Shown: in pieces, positions 1-9,894 of the stretch
How positions within the stretch are numbered: the stretch's first letter is position 1
Layout: every line of letters starts with the position of its first letter
Assembly (NCBI GenBank): GCA_963796155.1
Contig: CAWCKT010000009.1
Coordinates: 1-64,000, forward strand
Length of the DNA: 64,000 bases
Direction of reading: 5' to 3'
From: AP-15 sp963796155
Lineage (GTDB): Bacteria > Pseudomonadota > Alphaproteobacteria > ATCC43930 > CGMCC-115725
Notes under the pieces: model-generated
Databases searched by the model: none
The model's input: only the letters and a program-made list of their open reading frames with translations
What the model was told of the DNA's origin: nothing
Position numbers and translations under genes: made by a program

Positions 1-1
1 C

Positions 2-940
2 GCCCTGTCGCGGTCGCTTGCCGCGGCGGAGGAGCGCTTGGGTCCGGCGCATCCCGACTTGTTAGCTATTCTCGGACCTCTCGCGCGGTTGCGCTTTCGC
101 GATGCCGAGATCGCCGAAGCTACAGCCTTGCGGCGCCGATCGCTCAAGATCGCGATCGACGCCTTCGACAATGGTTCGGTGCCGGCAGCCGAGGCGATGG
201 TGGCGCTCGCCTCGCTTTACATTGAGCTGCGGCGCTATCTCGATGCCGAGCCGCTGCTGATTGCGGCGGGCGACATCCTGTCCACCCGGCTCGGAACCGG
301 GGATCGGGCGATGGCACCGCTGCTCTCCGGTTTGGCGCGCATCGCGCTGGCCCGCGGAGACAAGAGCCGCGCCCGCAAATGGGCCGAACAAGCGGTCGCG
401 ATCGACGAGAAGAATGCATCGGAAGAGCGCAGCGGGCCGCTGCGCACCCTGGGCGCCGTACTCGCCGCCGAGGAGGAGTTCGCAGCGAGCGAGCGGGTTC
501 TCCGGCAGGCCCTCGCCCTCGATCGCGAAGGCAAGGACGAAGCCGCAACGGCACGCACCCTGTCGCAGCTCGCCGAAAGCTGTCTGCGGCAAAAGCACTT
601 CACTGCAGCCCTGCCGCTGATCGAGGAGGCGCTGGTGATCGATCAGGGCCTCCTCGGTGCGACGCACCCCTTCATCGCCGACGATCTCTACGATCTCGGC
701 CTGGTTTATCTGGAGACTGGACGGCCGGCCGATGCGGCAAGGGTATTCAAGGCCGCGATCGATTTGCTCGACCGCGGCATCGGCCGCACGACGCCGCGCG
801 TAGGCTATATCGAGCTTGGCCTCGCCCGCGCCGAACACGAACAAGGCCGCGAAGAGAAGGCCGAGACTCTGTTCGCCGAGGCGCGGCAGCTCCTCAACGC
901 CGCCGAGGAAGAGGAGCGGGAGCGCGAGCGGGAAGTTTAG
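2..940 (+). CDS. TPR (kinesin light chain-like) repeat protein, 5' end outside window
   Basis: The frame is open from the first bases of the window, so the true start lies upstream and only the C-terminal 312 residues are seen. The protein is a chain of roughly 40-residue helical repeats with recurring LGxxHP and L-x-L-A-x-L-Y patterns (for example LGPAHPDL near the start and LGATHPFIADDLYDLGLVY near residue 210), as in the TPR_12 / kinesin-light-chain family. Such proteins scaffold protein-protein contacts; no catalytic domain is visible. It ends in a charged Glu/Arg-rich tail. The function is unknown. The family call is fairly safe. Confidence 0.75.
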   Translation, partial: ALSRSLAAAEERLGPAHPDLLAILGPLARLRFRDAEIAEATALRRRSLKIAIDAFDNGSVPAAEAMVALASLYIELRRYLDAEPLLIAAGDILSTRLGTGDRAMAPLLSGLARIALARGDKSRARKWAEQAVAIDEKNASEERSGPLRTLGAVLAAEEEFAASERVLRQALALDREGKDEAATARTLSQLAESCLRQKHFTAALPLIEEALVIDQGLLGATHPFIADDLYDLGLVYLETGRPADAARVFKAAIDLLDRGIGRTTPRVGYIELGLARAEHEQGREEKAETLFAEARQLLNAAEEEEREREREV

Positions 941-1115
941 CAAGGCGCCGTCACCGCCGATCTGATCGGCGAGGGTGCTGTTCGGCATCGTCGATGATCT
1001 CCACCGGTCGCCTCCTCGTCAAAGCCGCGTCACTATGCTCTGGTGCTGTGCAACCTCCATTGGCTTTGTCGCTCGTCGCGAGTATCAGTCCGACGATGGC
1101 TCCTGGAGGCTGCCG

Positions 1116-1949
1116 ATGGCCGATCACGAAGCCCGGACGTTCATGGGCATTCGCCCGATGAGCGTCCTGGTGCGCCGCGAGGAGCGCCCGGAAGGGGGCT
1201 GCCTCGCACATCTGACGATCGACAACGCCGGCAAGCTGAACAGCCTCAACCGCGCGCTGATGAGCGAGATCGTCGAGACCGTCGGCGAGCTCGCCGCGGA
1301 CCCGCGGCTGCGGCTGGCGGTACTGAGCGGCGCCGGCGGGCGCGCGTTTGTCGGCGGCGCCGACATCGGTGAAATCGCGGCGCTCGACCACGAGACCGCG
1401 CGCAGCTTCATCACCCTCGTGCATCAATGCTGTGACGCGTTCCGCCGCCTCCCCGTCCCGGTCATCGCCCGTATTGACGGCTATGCCCTCGGCGCCGGAC
1501 TCGAGCTCGCCTGTTCCTGCGATCTCAGGGTCGCCAGCGACCGCTCGGTGTTCGGCATGCCCGAGGTCAGGATCGGCATTCCGTCGGTCGTCGAGGCGGC
1601 ATTGTTGCCAAAGCTAGTCGGTCAAGGTCGCGCCCGCCGACTGCTGCTGACCGGCGAGACGATCGGCGCCGACGAAGCGCTCGCCTGGGGGCTACTCGAC
1701 GCGGTCGTACCGGCCGACGGGCTCGACGATGCGGTCGAGCGCCTGGTCCGACCCATCCTCGCCGCCGGCCCCCGGGCGATCCGCCTGCAGAAATCGCTGA
1801 TCCTCGACTGGGAGGAATTGCCGACCAGAGCCGCGGTAGACCGCGGGATCGAAAGCTTCGTCAGCGCCTTCGACACCGACGAGCCGGCGCGGATGGCGGG
1901 TGCGATGCTCGCCGCGCTGCGTTCCCGCCGCCGATCGACCCGGGGATGA
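1116..1949 (+). CDS. Enoyl-CoA hydratase/isomerase family protein
   Basis: A crotonase-fold protein of 277 residues, expected to act on an acyl-CoA thioester. The oxyanion-hole segments are visible as GGRAFVGGADIGEIA and GYALGAGLELACSCDLRVA, followed by the PEVRIGIPS stretch where one catalytic Glu usually sits. The usual PG-x-GGTQ segment is replaced by PSVVEAAL, so the exact reaction cannot be read. The ATG at 1116 is chosen because GGAGG lies 6 bases upstream; a longer frame back to a GTG at 975 has no family similarity. The stop overlaps the radC start (ATGA), so the two are probably co-translated. A role in fatty or organic acid breakdown is an inference. Confidence 0.85.
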   Translation: MADHEARTFMGIRPMSVLVRREERPEGGCLAHLTIDNAGKLNSLNRALMSEIVETVGELAADPRLRLAVLSGAGGRAFVGGADIGEIAALDHETARSFITLVHQCCDAFRRLPVPVIARIDGYALGAGLELACSCDLRVASDRSVFGMPEVRIGIPSVVEAALLPKLVGQGRARRLLLTGETIGADEALAWGLLDAVVPADGLDDAVERLVRPILAAGPRAIRLQKSLILDWEELPTRAAVDRGIESFVSAFDTDEPARMAGAMLAALRSRRRSTRG

Positions 1950-2671
1950 TGAACGCCAAACGCCGCCGCAGACCCCGGCACCTCGCCGAAGCCTCGGACG
2001 ATACGCCGCACTATCACGGGCACCGCGAAAGGCTGCGCCAGCGCCTGATCGCGGCCGGCGCGGACAATCTGCCCGATTACGAACTCGTCGAGGTGATCCT
2101 CTTCGCCAGCAACCCGCGCGGCGATGTCAAGCCACTGGCCAAGGATCTGCTCGAGCGTTTCGGTGGTTTTGCGGCGCTTCTGAGCGCCGAGCCCGAGGCG
2201 CTCGCCGGCGCCGGACTCGGCCTCGCCGGGATCGCCGCGCTCAAAGCGGCGCGCGAGGCAGCCCTCCGGCTGATGCGGTCGGAGCTGCATGAGCGCCCGG
2301 TGGTCGGCTCGTGGGACAGGCTGATCGACTACTGCACCGCGCATATCGCGCACGGCAAGGTCGAGGAGTTCCACATCCTCTTCCTCGACCGCAAGAACGT
2401 GCTGATCAAGCACGAGCGGCAGCAGCGCGGGACCATCGATCACACTCCGGTCTACCCGCGCGAGGTGGTCAAGCGGGCGCTCGAGCTCGAAGCCTCGGCG
2501 CTGATCCTGGTGCACAATCATCCCTCGGGCGACCCGACACCCTCAAAGGCGGACATCGCCGTCACCAAGGACATCGTCAAGGCCGCCCAACCGCTCGGCG
2601 TGACGGTGCACGACCACCTGATCATCGGCCGCGGCCGGCACACGAGCCTGCGCGACCTCGGGCTGCTGTGA
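1946..2671 (+). CDS. radC: RadC/JAB-domain protein
   Basis: A 241-residue RadC-family protein. The N-terminal third has the helix-hairpin-helix-like part (YHGHRERLRQRLIAAG, LPDYELVEVILF). The C-terminal MPN/JAB domain carries the metal-binding HNHPSGDPTPS motif near residue 191, with an upstream Glu (VEEFHILFLD). The fold is that of a metalloprotease, but the role of RadC is unsettled: it was once linked to DNA repair and similar domains occur in mobile elements. The length is normal. It overlaps the preceding gene by 4 bases. Family identification is secure; function is not. Confidence 0.93.
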   Translation: MMNAKRRRRPRHLAEASDDTPHYHGHRERLRQRLIAAGADNLPDYELVEVILFASNPRGDVKPLAKDLLERFGGFAALLSAEPEALAGAGLGLAGIAALKAAREAALRLMRSELHERPVVGSWDRLIDYCTAHIAHGKVEEFHILFLDRKNVLIKHERQQRGTIDHTPVYPREVVKRALELEASALILVHNHPSGDPTPSKADIAVTKDIVKAAQPLGVTVHDHLIIGRGRHTSLRDLGLL

Positions 2672-2998
2672 GCCGACCCGAGGGGTTGCGGATGAACGCG
2701 TGCCCGGTCTGCCGGGCCTGATAAAACCTCCAAGTTTCCCTGACAGCAGGGAAAAAACGCGTCCCAGCGCCCGAAAACCAATTCCTCCGCGAGCCAAAAC
2801 CATTGCGTGGCAAGAGGTTAGCCATATCCGAGCGGATGTGCCGGCAGCGGAATTTCTGAGCCGCTTTCGGGCGGGAAAACGGGGCCGGCAGCGAATTGGC
2901 AGCGGAATTGGCCACATGGCTCGCCATTGTAGTAGCACGACAGCGCATCCTCGCAATTAATAATATATTATTATATATAATCGCAAGGACGACCCTCG
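2672..2998. other. Intergenic region between convergent genes
   Basis: About 330 bases between radC and a small minus-strand frame. Weak open frames exist on both strands but none has a ribosome site or recognisable protein. The last 40 bases change abruptly to almost pure A/T and include the palindrome listed separately. Confidence 0.5.
2958..2973. repeat. AT-only perfect 16-bp palindrome
   Basis: TAATAATATATTATTA is a perfect palindrome inside a 30-base A/T island in otherwise GC-rich DNA. It sits between convergent transcription units. It could be a bidirectional terminator element, a protein-binding site or an insertion hot spot; the sequence alone does not decide. Confidence 0.5.
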
Positions 2999-3163
2999 TC
3001 AAGCCTGTGCCAACGCTCTGCTCGGCCGTGTCGGCCGTTTCGTGAAGGGGAGGCGCTCACCGGTGCCGATCTCGCGGGCAACGAGCTCACCGAGCGCTTC
3101 GTCGAGGCGCCAGAAGTGGTCGGGCCCCGGCGGCACGTAGCGCGCGACCTCTCGTACCATCAT
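2999..3163 (-). CDS. Small hypothetical protein, third frame of the tandem array
   Basis: A 54-residue frame starting MMVREVARYVPPGPDHF and ending SRALAQA. Its ATG overlaps the stop codon of the preceding secreted paralogue (TGATG), which suggests translational coupling. Codon third positions are GC-rich like real genes of this genome. It has no signal peptide or membrane segment and I do not recognise a family. It may be a complete small protein or a stump of a longer gene cut when the neighbouring genes duplicated. Confidence 0.35.
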   Translation of the reverse strand: MMVREVARYVPPGPDHFWRLDEALGELVAREIGTGERLPFTKRPTRPSRALAQA

Positions 3164-3750
3164 CAATCGAGCACTGCGGTTCCAGCGCGGTTGCAAACTT
3201 GTTGGGCCACATCGCCGCTCGAGAATGTCTTCGTCTCGACATCGGTCGTGCCGGTGGCGGTCACCAGGGTTTTGCCGTCCGGCGACAGGAAACCATAGCC
3301 CGACAGAACGTCTTGCGTGGCGGTTTGGCCGGCGAATGGCCCCGTCTTGTACGTCTCGAGATAGCTGCCGGGAACGAGCGTAAAGGCGATAATGCCGCTG
3401 GCGGCCACCTTGTAGGTAAATGAATATTGGAAATCCCCCGCGGATGCGCTCGAATCCTGCGCGATAAAGGTCCCGGGCGGCACGGGAGCGAAAGAACTTG
3501 TGAAGATCCCTGTGACGGTTCCGGTGCCGCCGGCGCTGAACACCGAATACCCGGCGGCGCCGGTTGCGTACACGACGGAGGGGGCAAACGCCGGCTCGAA
3601 AGAACTGTTGAACGCGCCTGTTTCGAGACAGTCGATCTTGGTCGTGAACACGAAAGTTCCGGTGATCTGCGCCGCGGCCGGGCGGCCACCGGCGGAGGCG
3701 AGAACCAGCACGGCGAGCGCCGACAGCAGTGGCAATGATCTCCCGGTCAT
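3163..3750 (-). CDS. Secreted protein of unknown family, tandem paralogue 2
   Basis: A 195-residue exported protein. An N-terminal signal peptide (MTGRSLPLLSALAVLVLAS... ending RPAAAQ) is followed by a mature domain starting ITGTFVFTTKIDC. The mature part is rich in Gly, Ser and Thr with alternating beta-like pattern and has a conserved second Cys near the C-terminus (QQVCNRAGTAVLD), so a disulphide is likely. The start at 3750 is preferred because GGGGA lies at the same 6-base spacing as in the paralogue upstream; an alternative ATG at 3762 overlaps that gene's stop. It closely resembles the next gene over its full length. Family and function are not recognised. Confidence 0.7.
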   Translation of the reverse strand: MTGRSLPLLSALAVLVLASAGGRPAAAQITGTFVFTTKIDCLETGAFNSSFEPAFAPSVVYATGAAGYSVFSAGGTGTVTGIFTSSFAPVPPGTFIAQDSSASAGDFQYSFTYKVAASGIIAFTLVPGSYLETYKTGPFAGQTATQDVLSGYGFLSPDGKTLVTATGTTDVETKTFSSGDVAQQVCNRAGTAVLD

Positions 3751-3761
3751 GACGATCCCCA

Positions 3762-4352
3762 TCAATCGAGCACCGCGGTCCCGGAGCGGTCGCAAACCTG
3801 TTGGCGCACATCTCCGTTCGAGTATGTCCTGGTCTCGACCTGGGTCGTGCCGGTGACCGTCACCTCGGTCTTGCCGTCCGGCGACAGGAAACCATACCCC
3901 GACAGGACGTCTTGCGTGACCGTTTGGCCGGCGCGCGGCCCCGTCTTGTACGTCTCGAGATAGCTGCCGGGAACCAGCGTGGAGGCAATGATGCCGCTGC
4001 CGTTCACCGTGTAAGTGAATGAATATTGAAAATCCGCTGCGGATGCGCTGGAGCTCTGCGCGGTAAAGGTCGAGCCGGGCGGCACGGGAGCGCTATAACC
4101 CGTGGAGATCCCGGTCACCGTTCCGGTGCCGCCGGCGTTGAACACCCGATACCCGGCGGAGGAACTCGCCGACACGAAGGACGGGGCGCTCACCGGCTCG
4201 AAGGAACTGTTGAACCCGCTCTCGGTTACGATACAGTTGATCTTGGTGCTGAAGACGAAGGTTCCGGTGATCTGCGCCGCGGCCGGGCGGGCACAGGCAA
4301 ACGCGAGAACCAGCACCGCGAGCGCCGGCAATGGCAACGATCTCCCAGTCAC
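3762..4352 (-). CDS. Secreted protein of unknown family, tandem paralogue 1
   Basis: A 196-residue exported protein, first of a tandem pair. The signal peptide (MTGRSLPLPALAVLVLAFACARPAAAQ) is followed by ITGTFVFSTKINC; the C-terminal region contains GYGFLSPDGKTEVTVTGTT and ends QQVCDRSGTAVLD. Both Cys positions are shared with the paralogue. GTG at 4352 is the best start: AAGGGG lies 6 bases upstream and the alignment with paralogue 2 begins there; a TTG at 4367 has no ribosome site. A good sigma70-type promoter lies about 35 bases upstream. Probably a periplasmic or outer-surface beta-rich protein. No family recognised. Confidence 0.7.
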   Translation of the reverse strand: MTGRSLPLPALAVLVLAFACARPAAAQITGTFVFSTKINCIVTESGFNSSFEPVSAPSFVSASSSAGYRVFNAGGTGTVTGISTGYSAPVPPGSTFTAQSSSASAADFQYSFTYTVNGSGIIASTLVPGSYLETYKTGPRAGQTVTQDVLSGYGFLSPDGKTEVTVTGTTQVETRTYSNGDVRQQVCDRSGTAVLD

Positions 4353-4385
4353 GACAATCCCCTTCAAGCGTGTTCAAGGTCCGCA

Positions 4386-4414
4386 AGTATATTCGGATCG
4401 GCAGCGATAAGCAA
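4386..4414 (-). promoter_or_regulatory. Sigma70-type promoter for the secreted paralogues
   Basis: On the minus strand, TTGCTT (-35, 4409-4414) and TATACT (-10, 4386-4391) are separated by exactly 17 bases, 34 bases before the GTG start of paralogue 1. The flanking DNA is AT-rich compared with the genome. Confidence 0.6.
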
Positions 4415-4535
4415 CCTAAAGACTTTCCACCGTTAACCTTACATTAATTGCGGTTGCGTTTTGGCAGGGACGACCGGGGACCGCCATCCGGCGCAACTCC
4501 TCGATGGCCCGCCGGAGCGTCGGGTTCACATGTCA

Positions 4536-4824
4536 TCACCCGGTCCGGCGGCGGCGCGCCGCCGCCAGGCGCGCGAGGTAGGGCCGGAGGTATTGCCCGG
4601 TGTAGCTTTCCTCGCTCGAGGCGATATCCTCCGGGGTGCCGGTGGTGACGATGTGCCCGCCGGCGTCGCCGCCTTCGGGGCCGAGATCGATGATCCAGTC
4701 CGCGGTCTTGATGACTTCGAGATTGTGCTCGATGACGAGCACCGTGTTGCCGGTCTCGACCAGCGCATGCAGCACTTCGAGGAGCTTGCGCACATCGTCG
4801 AAATGCAGGCCTGTCGTCGGCTCG
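4536..4824 (-). pseudogene. Displaced 3' fragment of uvrA
   Basis: This is a second copy of the last 289 bases of uvrA, matching the intact gene (6880-7168) without gaps and with only a few substitutions. The translation begins at EPTTGLHFDDVRKLLEVLH and ends with the UvrA C-terminus, including its stop codon. It has no start and no ATPase core, so it cannot make a working protein. It lies in the same orientation as uvrA about 2 kb away, as a direct repeat. Similarity ends sharply at 4824, where a piece of a lon gene begins on the other strand. Confidence 0.9.
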
Positions 4825-5070
4825 ATGACCGGCAAGATCAGCCTGCGCCGCCTAGTGCTGCCGGACGGCGGCATTAAGGAGAAGGTCGTCGCCGCCGCGC
4901 GCGCCGGCCTTACGACGGACGTCCTGCCAGCGCGCAACCGCAAGCATTACGAGGAAATTCCCGAGGCGGCCCGCAACGCGCTGCGGTTCCTATCGGCCGA
5001 GCGGGTCGAGGATGTCATCGGGGCCGCACTCGGGCCTGTGGCGCAGCCGAGCCCGGCCGCGGCGGCCTGA
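4825..5070 (+). pseudogene. 3' fragment of a foreign lon protease gene
   Basis: The plus-strand frame from MTGKISLRRLVLPDGG to the stop at 5070 matches the C-terminus of Lon proteases: MTG-E-I-x-L-x-G-x-V-L-P-x-GG-x-KEK, then LPARNRKHYEEIPEAARNAL. Only the last 81 residues are present; the ATPase and the catalytic Ser are missing. It is not a copy of the lon gene at 39.7-42.1 kb, whose corresponding segment reads VLPIGGLKEKLLAALRGG and IPKDNEKDLAEIP. It therefore comes from a different lon lineage. Its broken 5' end abuts the broken end of the uvrA fragment. Confidence 0.8.
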
Positions 5071-5508
5071 CGACGCGGCTGAACGCGCACGGAAACAACG
5101 AAATACAATGAAAATCGCGGTTTTTCGCTCCGAATCGGCGGCGCAGGTGGGTAAGGACGCCTGTTATCTCAGTCGCTTACGCTGCAAATTCGTTACTAGG
5201 CGGATCAATGGAATTTTTACGCCGAACAACGAATTGGCCGCCATAGCAGGGAATAACAACCGAAATCGCGCGACACGAAAATACCGCGCAATCGCGGCCC
5301 AAGAAGCTATGCCGGACGTGTCGGGATGTTGTCGGGGCTGCCGCTGCCAACGCCGTCGCGACCTTGTCGGGGCGGGTAAAACGACTCGTTCGCCAGCCAG
5401 ACCTCGATCACGTGGAACGGCGCGCGGTTGCAGCGAAAGCATGCCTTGAAAGTGCGGATCCAAAGGCAAACGTTCCAACCTCTCAGCCCTGAGTTCCCAC
5501 TTCCGGAG
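5071..5508. other. Gene-free stretch
   Basis: No frame here has a ribosome site and a recognisable product. The stretch is less GC-rich than its surroundings in 5090-5290. It separates the lon stump from the broken methyltransferase and looks like decayed accessory DNA. Confidence 0.5.
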
Positions 5509-5950
5509 CTAAGGTGGGGGCACACAGGGCCAGATTGCGGCCGGCAACGCCGGGTCCGATCCGGGGCTCGTCGGCGCGAAGACCACGAGGTGGGTGCCTG
5601 CCTGCAGATCGTGGAACCTGGTCTGGAGATAGCCGACCACGAAGACGTGCCCCGTCCTTCCGAGCCGGCGGGCGAGCCGCACCGTGTAGTAGTCGCTGCC
5701 GGCGCCGATATCGGCGACGGCGAGCGCGGGCTTGACGCCGAGCAGGTTCATCACGCGCTCGGCTTCGCCCGCCGGGTCGCGCGAGGCCTCGTCATGCCAG
5801 ATATCGGTGACGATCCCCGCCACTGGCCGGCCCGGCGCCGGAAACGCCTTGGCCGACGCCCCCGGGCGGCGCCAATCCCTCCGCGTGATCCGCCGCAAGA
5901 AGCCGCGCCGGCAACAGGACCGCGAGCAAGATCAGCGTCAGCCGCAACAT
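5509..5950 (-). pseudogene. Exported SAM-methyltransferase-like gene, frameshifted and truncated
   Basis: From ATG at 5950 the first frame encodes a signal peptide (MLRLTLILLAVLLPARLLAA). After about 25 codons the coding signal moves to another frame, giving GIVTDIWHDEASRDPAGEAERVMNLLG and then the SAM-binding motif VADIGAGSDYYTVRLARRLG. The change of frame falls at a run of five G near 5865, where one G fewer would restore a single frame. Similarity is lost soon after GHVFVVGYLQTRF, so the catalytic part of the methyltransferase is missing. It resembles the exported class I methyltransferases of proteobacteria. Because it is both shifted and truncated, I call it a pseudogene. Confidence 0.7.
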
Positions 5951-5954
5951 CGCT

Positions 5955-6356
5955 CTATTCGGCGGCAGCGCGTTTCTGCAGCGCTTCGAGCCACCGTCGC
6001 AACGCGGCAGCGTGACGGGAAAGACGCTCGTCGATATCCGCCCCTATCTGACCGCGGTACATGTGCACCGCGAGGTTGCGATCACGCCCAATCATCATGG
6101 CGGCCTCGGCATCTTCGTCAGAGAGCCAGCCGAGCCGGCGTGCAGAGCGGATCGAGGTGTTTGGGGAGGCGACCTCGGTGTCTTCACGTTCTGCGAGAAG
6201 CTGTTGACAGGCTTTCCACACGGCCTCGAAGGTATAGATCAGCCTAAGGATGGCGCTGTCGCGTTCCATCAGCGAACGCGGCTCCCTCCCGACGACCTCG
6301 TCCAGGGTAGCGAGCGCCGCCTCGGCCTCTGCAAGCCGGGTCGCTAATCGCGCCAC
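5955..6356 (-). CDS. hepT: HEPN toxin of HI0074/HepT type
   Basis: A 133-residue HEPN-domain protein of the nucleotidyltransferase-substrate-binding (HI0074) type. The conserved RDSAILRLIYTFEAVWK helix is present, and residues RDRNLAVHMY contain the RX4HXY motif of HepT toxins. In the characterised HepT/MntA systems the Arg and His form the RNase site and the Tyr is AMPylated by the partner. The GTG at 6356 is chosen because the domain starts there and it overlaps the end of mntA by 13 bases. All key residues are intact, so the toxin should be active if expressed. Function is inferred from the family. Confidence 0.8.
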   Translation of the reverse strand: MARLATRLAEAEAALATLDEVVGREPRSLMERDSAILRLIYTFEAVWKACQQLLAEREDTEVASPNTSIRSARRLGWLSDEDAEAAMMIGRDRNLAVHMYRGQIGADIDERLSRHAAALRRWLEALQKRAAAE

Positions 6357-6646
6357 TTGATACCCTCGCGACGTACTTCCTCTGCCAAGGCAGGATCGGC
6401 GGCCCGAAGGTCGACCAGGTCGACATCGTACGGGATGGTGCTCTCCTCGAAGTCGGCTGCGAGTTCGGCGAAGAAGCCAGACGGAAGCTGGTCGTGCGGC
6501 AGGATCGCTATATCGATGTCGCTGTGCTGCCGCGCCTCGCCCCGGGCGCACGAGCCGAACAGCCACACTTCGGCAGCCCGTTCGCCGAGGGTCTCGAACA
6601 CCACCCGCCGCAACTCCTCGATCGCTCGTTCACGCACCTTGTTCAT
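6344..6646 (-). CDS. mntA: MntA-like nucleotidyltransferase antitoxin
   Basis: A 100-residue minimal nucleotidyltransferase. GSCARGEARQHSDIDIAIL is the GSX10DXD signature of MntA, and LVDL further on (DVDLVDLRAADP) supplies the third Asp. The family neutralises HepT by adding AMP residues to its active-site Tyr. It precedes and overlaps hepT, the usual order. The pair lies between two copies of the uvrA 3' end, which suggests an inserted block kept by the addiction effect of the module. Length is normal for the family. Confidence 0.83.
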   Translation of the reverse strand: MNKVRERAIEELRRVVFETLGERAAEVWLFGSCARGEARQHSDIDIAILPHDQLPSGFFAELAADFEESTIPYDVDLVDLRAADPALAEEVRREGIKWRD

Positions 6647-6879
6647 TAGTCCTTGGTCAGCAATTTCCAGAAACGTCCACCGTTATCCGTTTCAGCCCAT
6701 CTGAGCGCAACCTCGTGGATTCAAGGGCGTCGTTGAGGTCGGTTGCCGTCCATGCACCGTACCAAATCCCGACTTCATCCCGATCCCAGGCCTCTCGTGT
6801 CCGATCCCAATCGTTTTGAACTTTGACTCGAATGCGCCAACACTTTGACAAGGGATTACTCGTCGCAGATATCAACCCG
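6647..6879. other. Short region with an unassigned open frame
   Basis: No complete gene. On the minus strand the frame from about 6850 to 6657 reads without a stop and includes NDWDRTREAWDRDEVGIWYG, which looks protein-like (Trp-rich, strongly charged), but it has no start codon and continues out of the uvrA 3' end only by chance of frame. It may be the remains of a gene lost when this block was rearranged. Confidence 0.35.
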
Positions 6880-9738
<2,859 letters not shown>

Positions 9739-9781
9739 GGCAACGAACTTAGCGCGGGCGCAGTCTCGATGCTACCGCCCC

Positions 9782-9883
9782 CTGCCCCTCACCCCGGCCC
9801 TCTCCCCGCTCACGCGGGGCGAGGGAGCACAGGCGGAGCTTCCCTCGCCCCGCTTGCGGGGAGAGGGGTAGGGTGAGGGGCAG
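9782..9883. repeat. REP-like compound palindrome
   Basis: Outer arms CTGCCCCTCACCC (9782-9794) and GGGTGAGGGGCAG (9871-9883) enclose two inner hairpins built on CTCCCCGC/GCGGGG. It lies downstream of the HtrA-like gene and upstream of uvrA. Related elements occur at 19.7 kb and 28.9 kb. In RNA it would form a very stable cruciform-like structure and may act as an attenuator or RNA stabiliser. Confidence 0.8.
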
Positions 9884-9894
9884 CCGGCGGCAGT

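Noticed and set aside
62..988. Long minus-strand open frame opposite the TPR gene
   Set aside because: It is a shadow of a GC-rich gene: no ribosome site, no domain, and the plus-strand TPR repeats explain the sequence.
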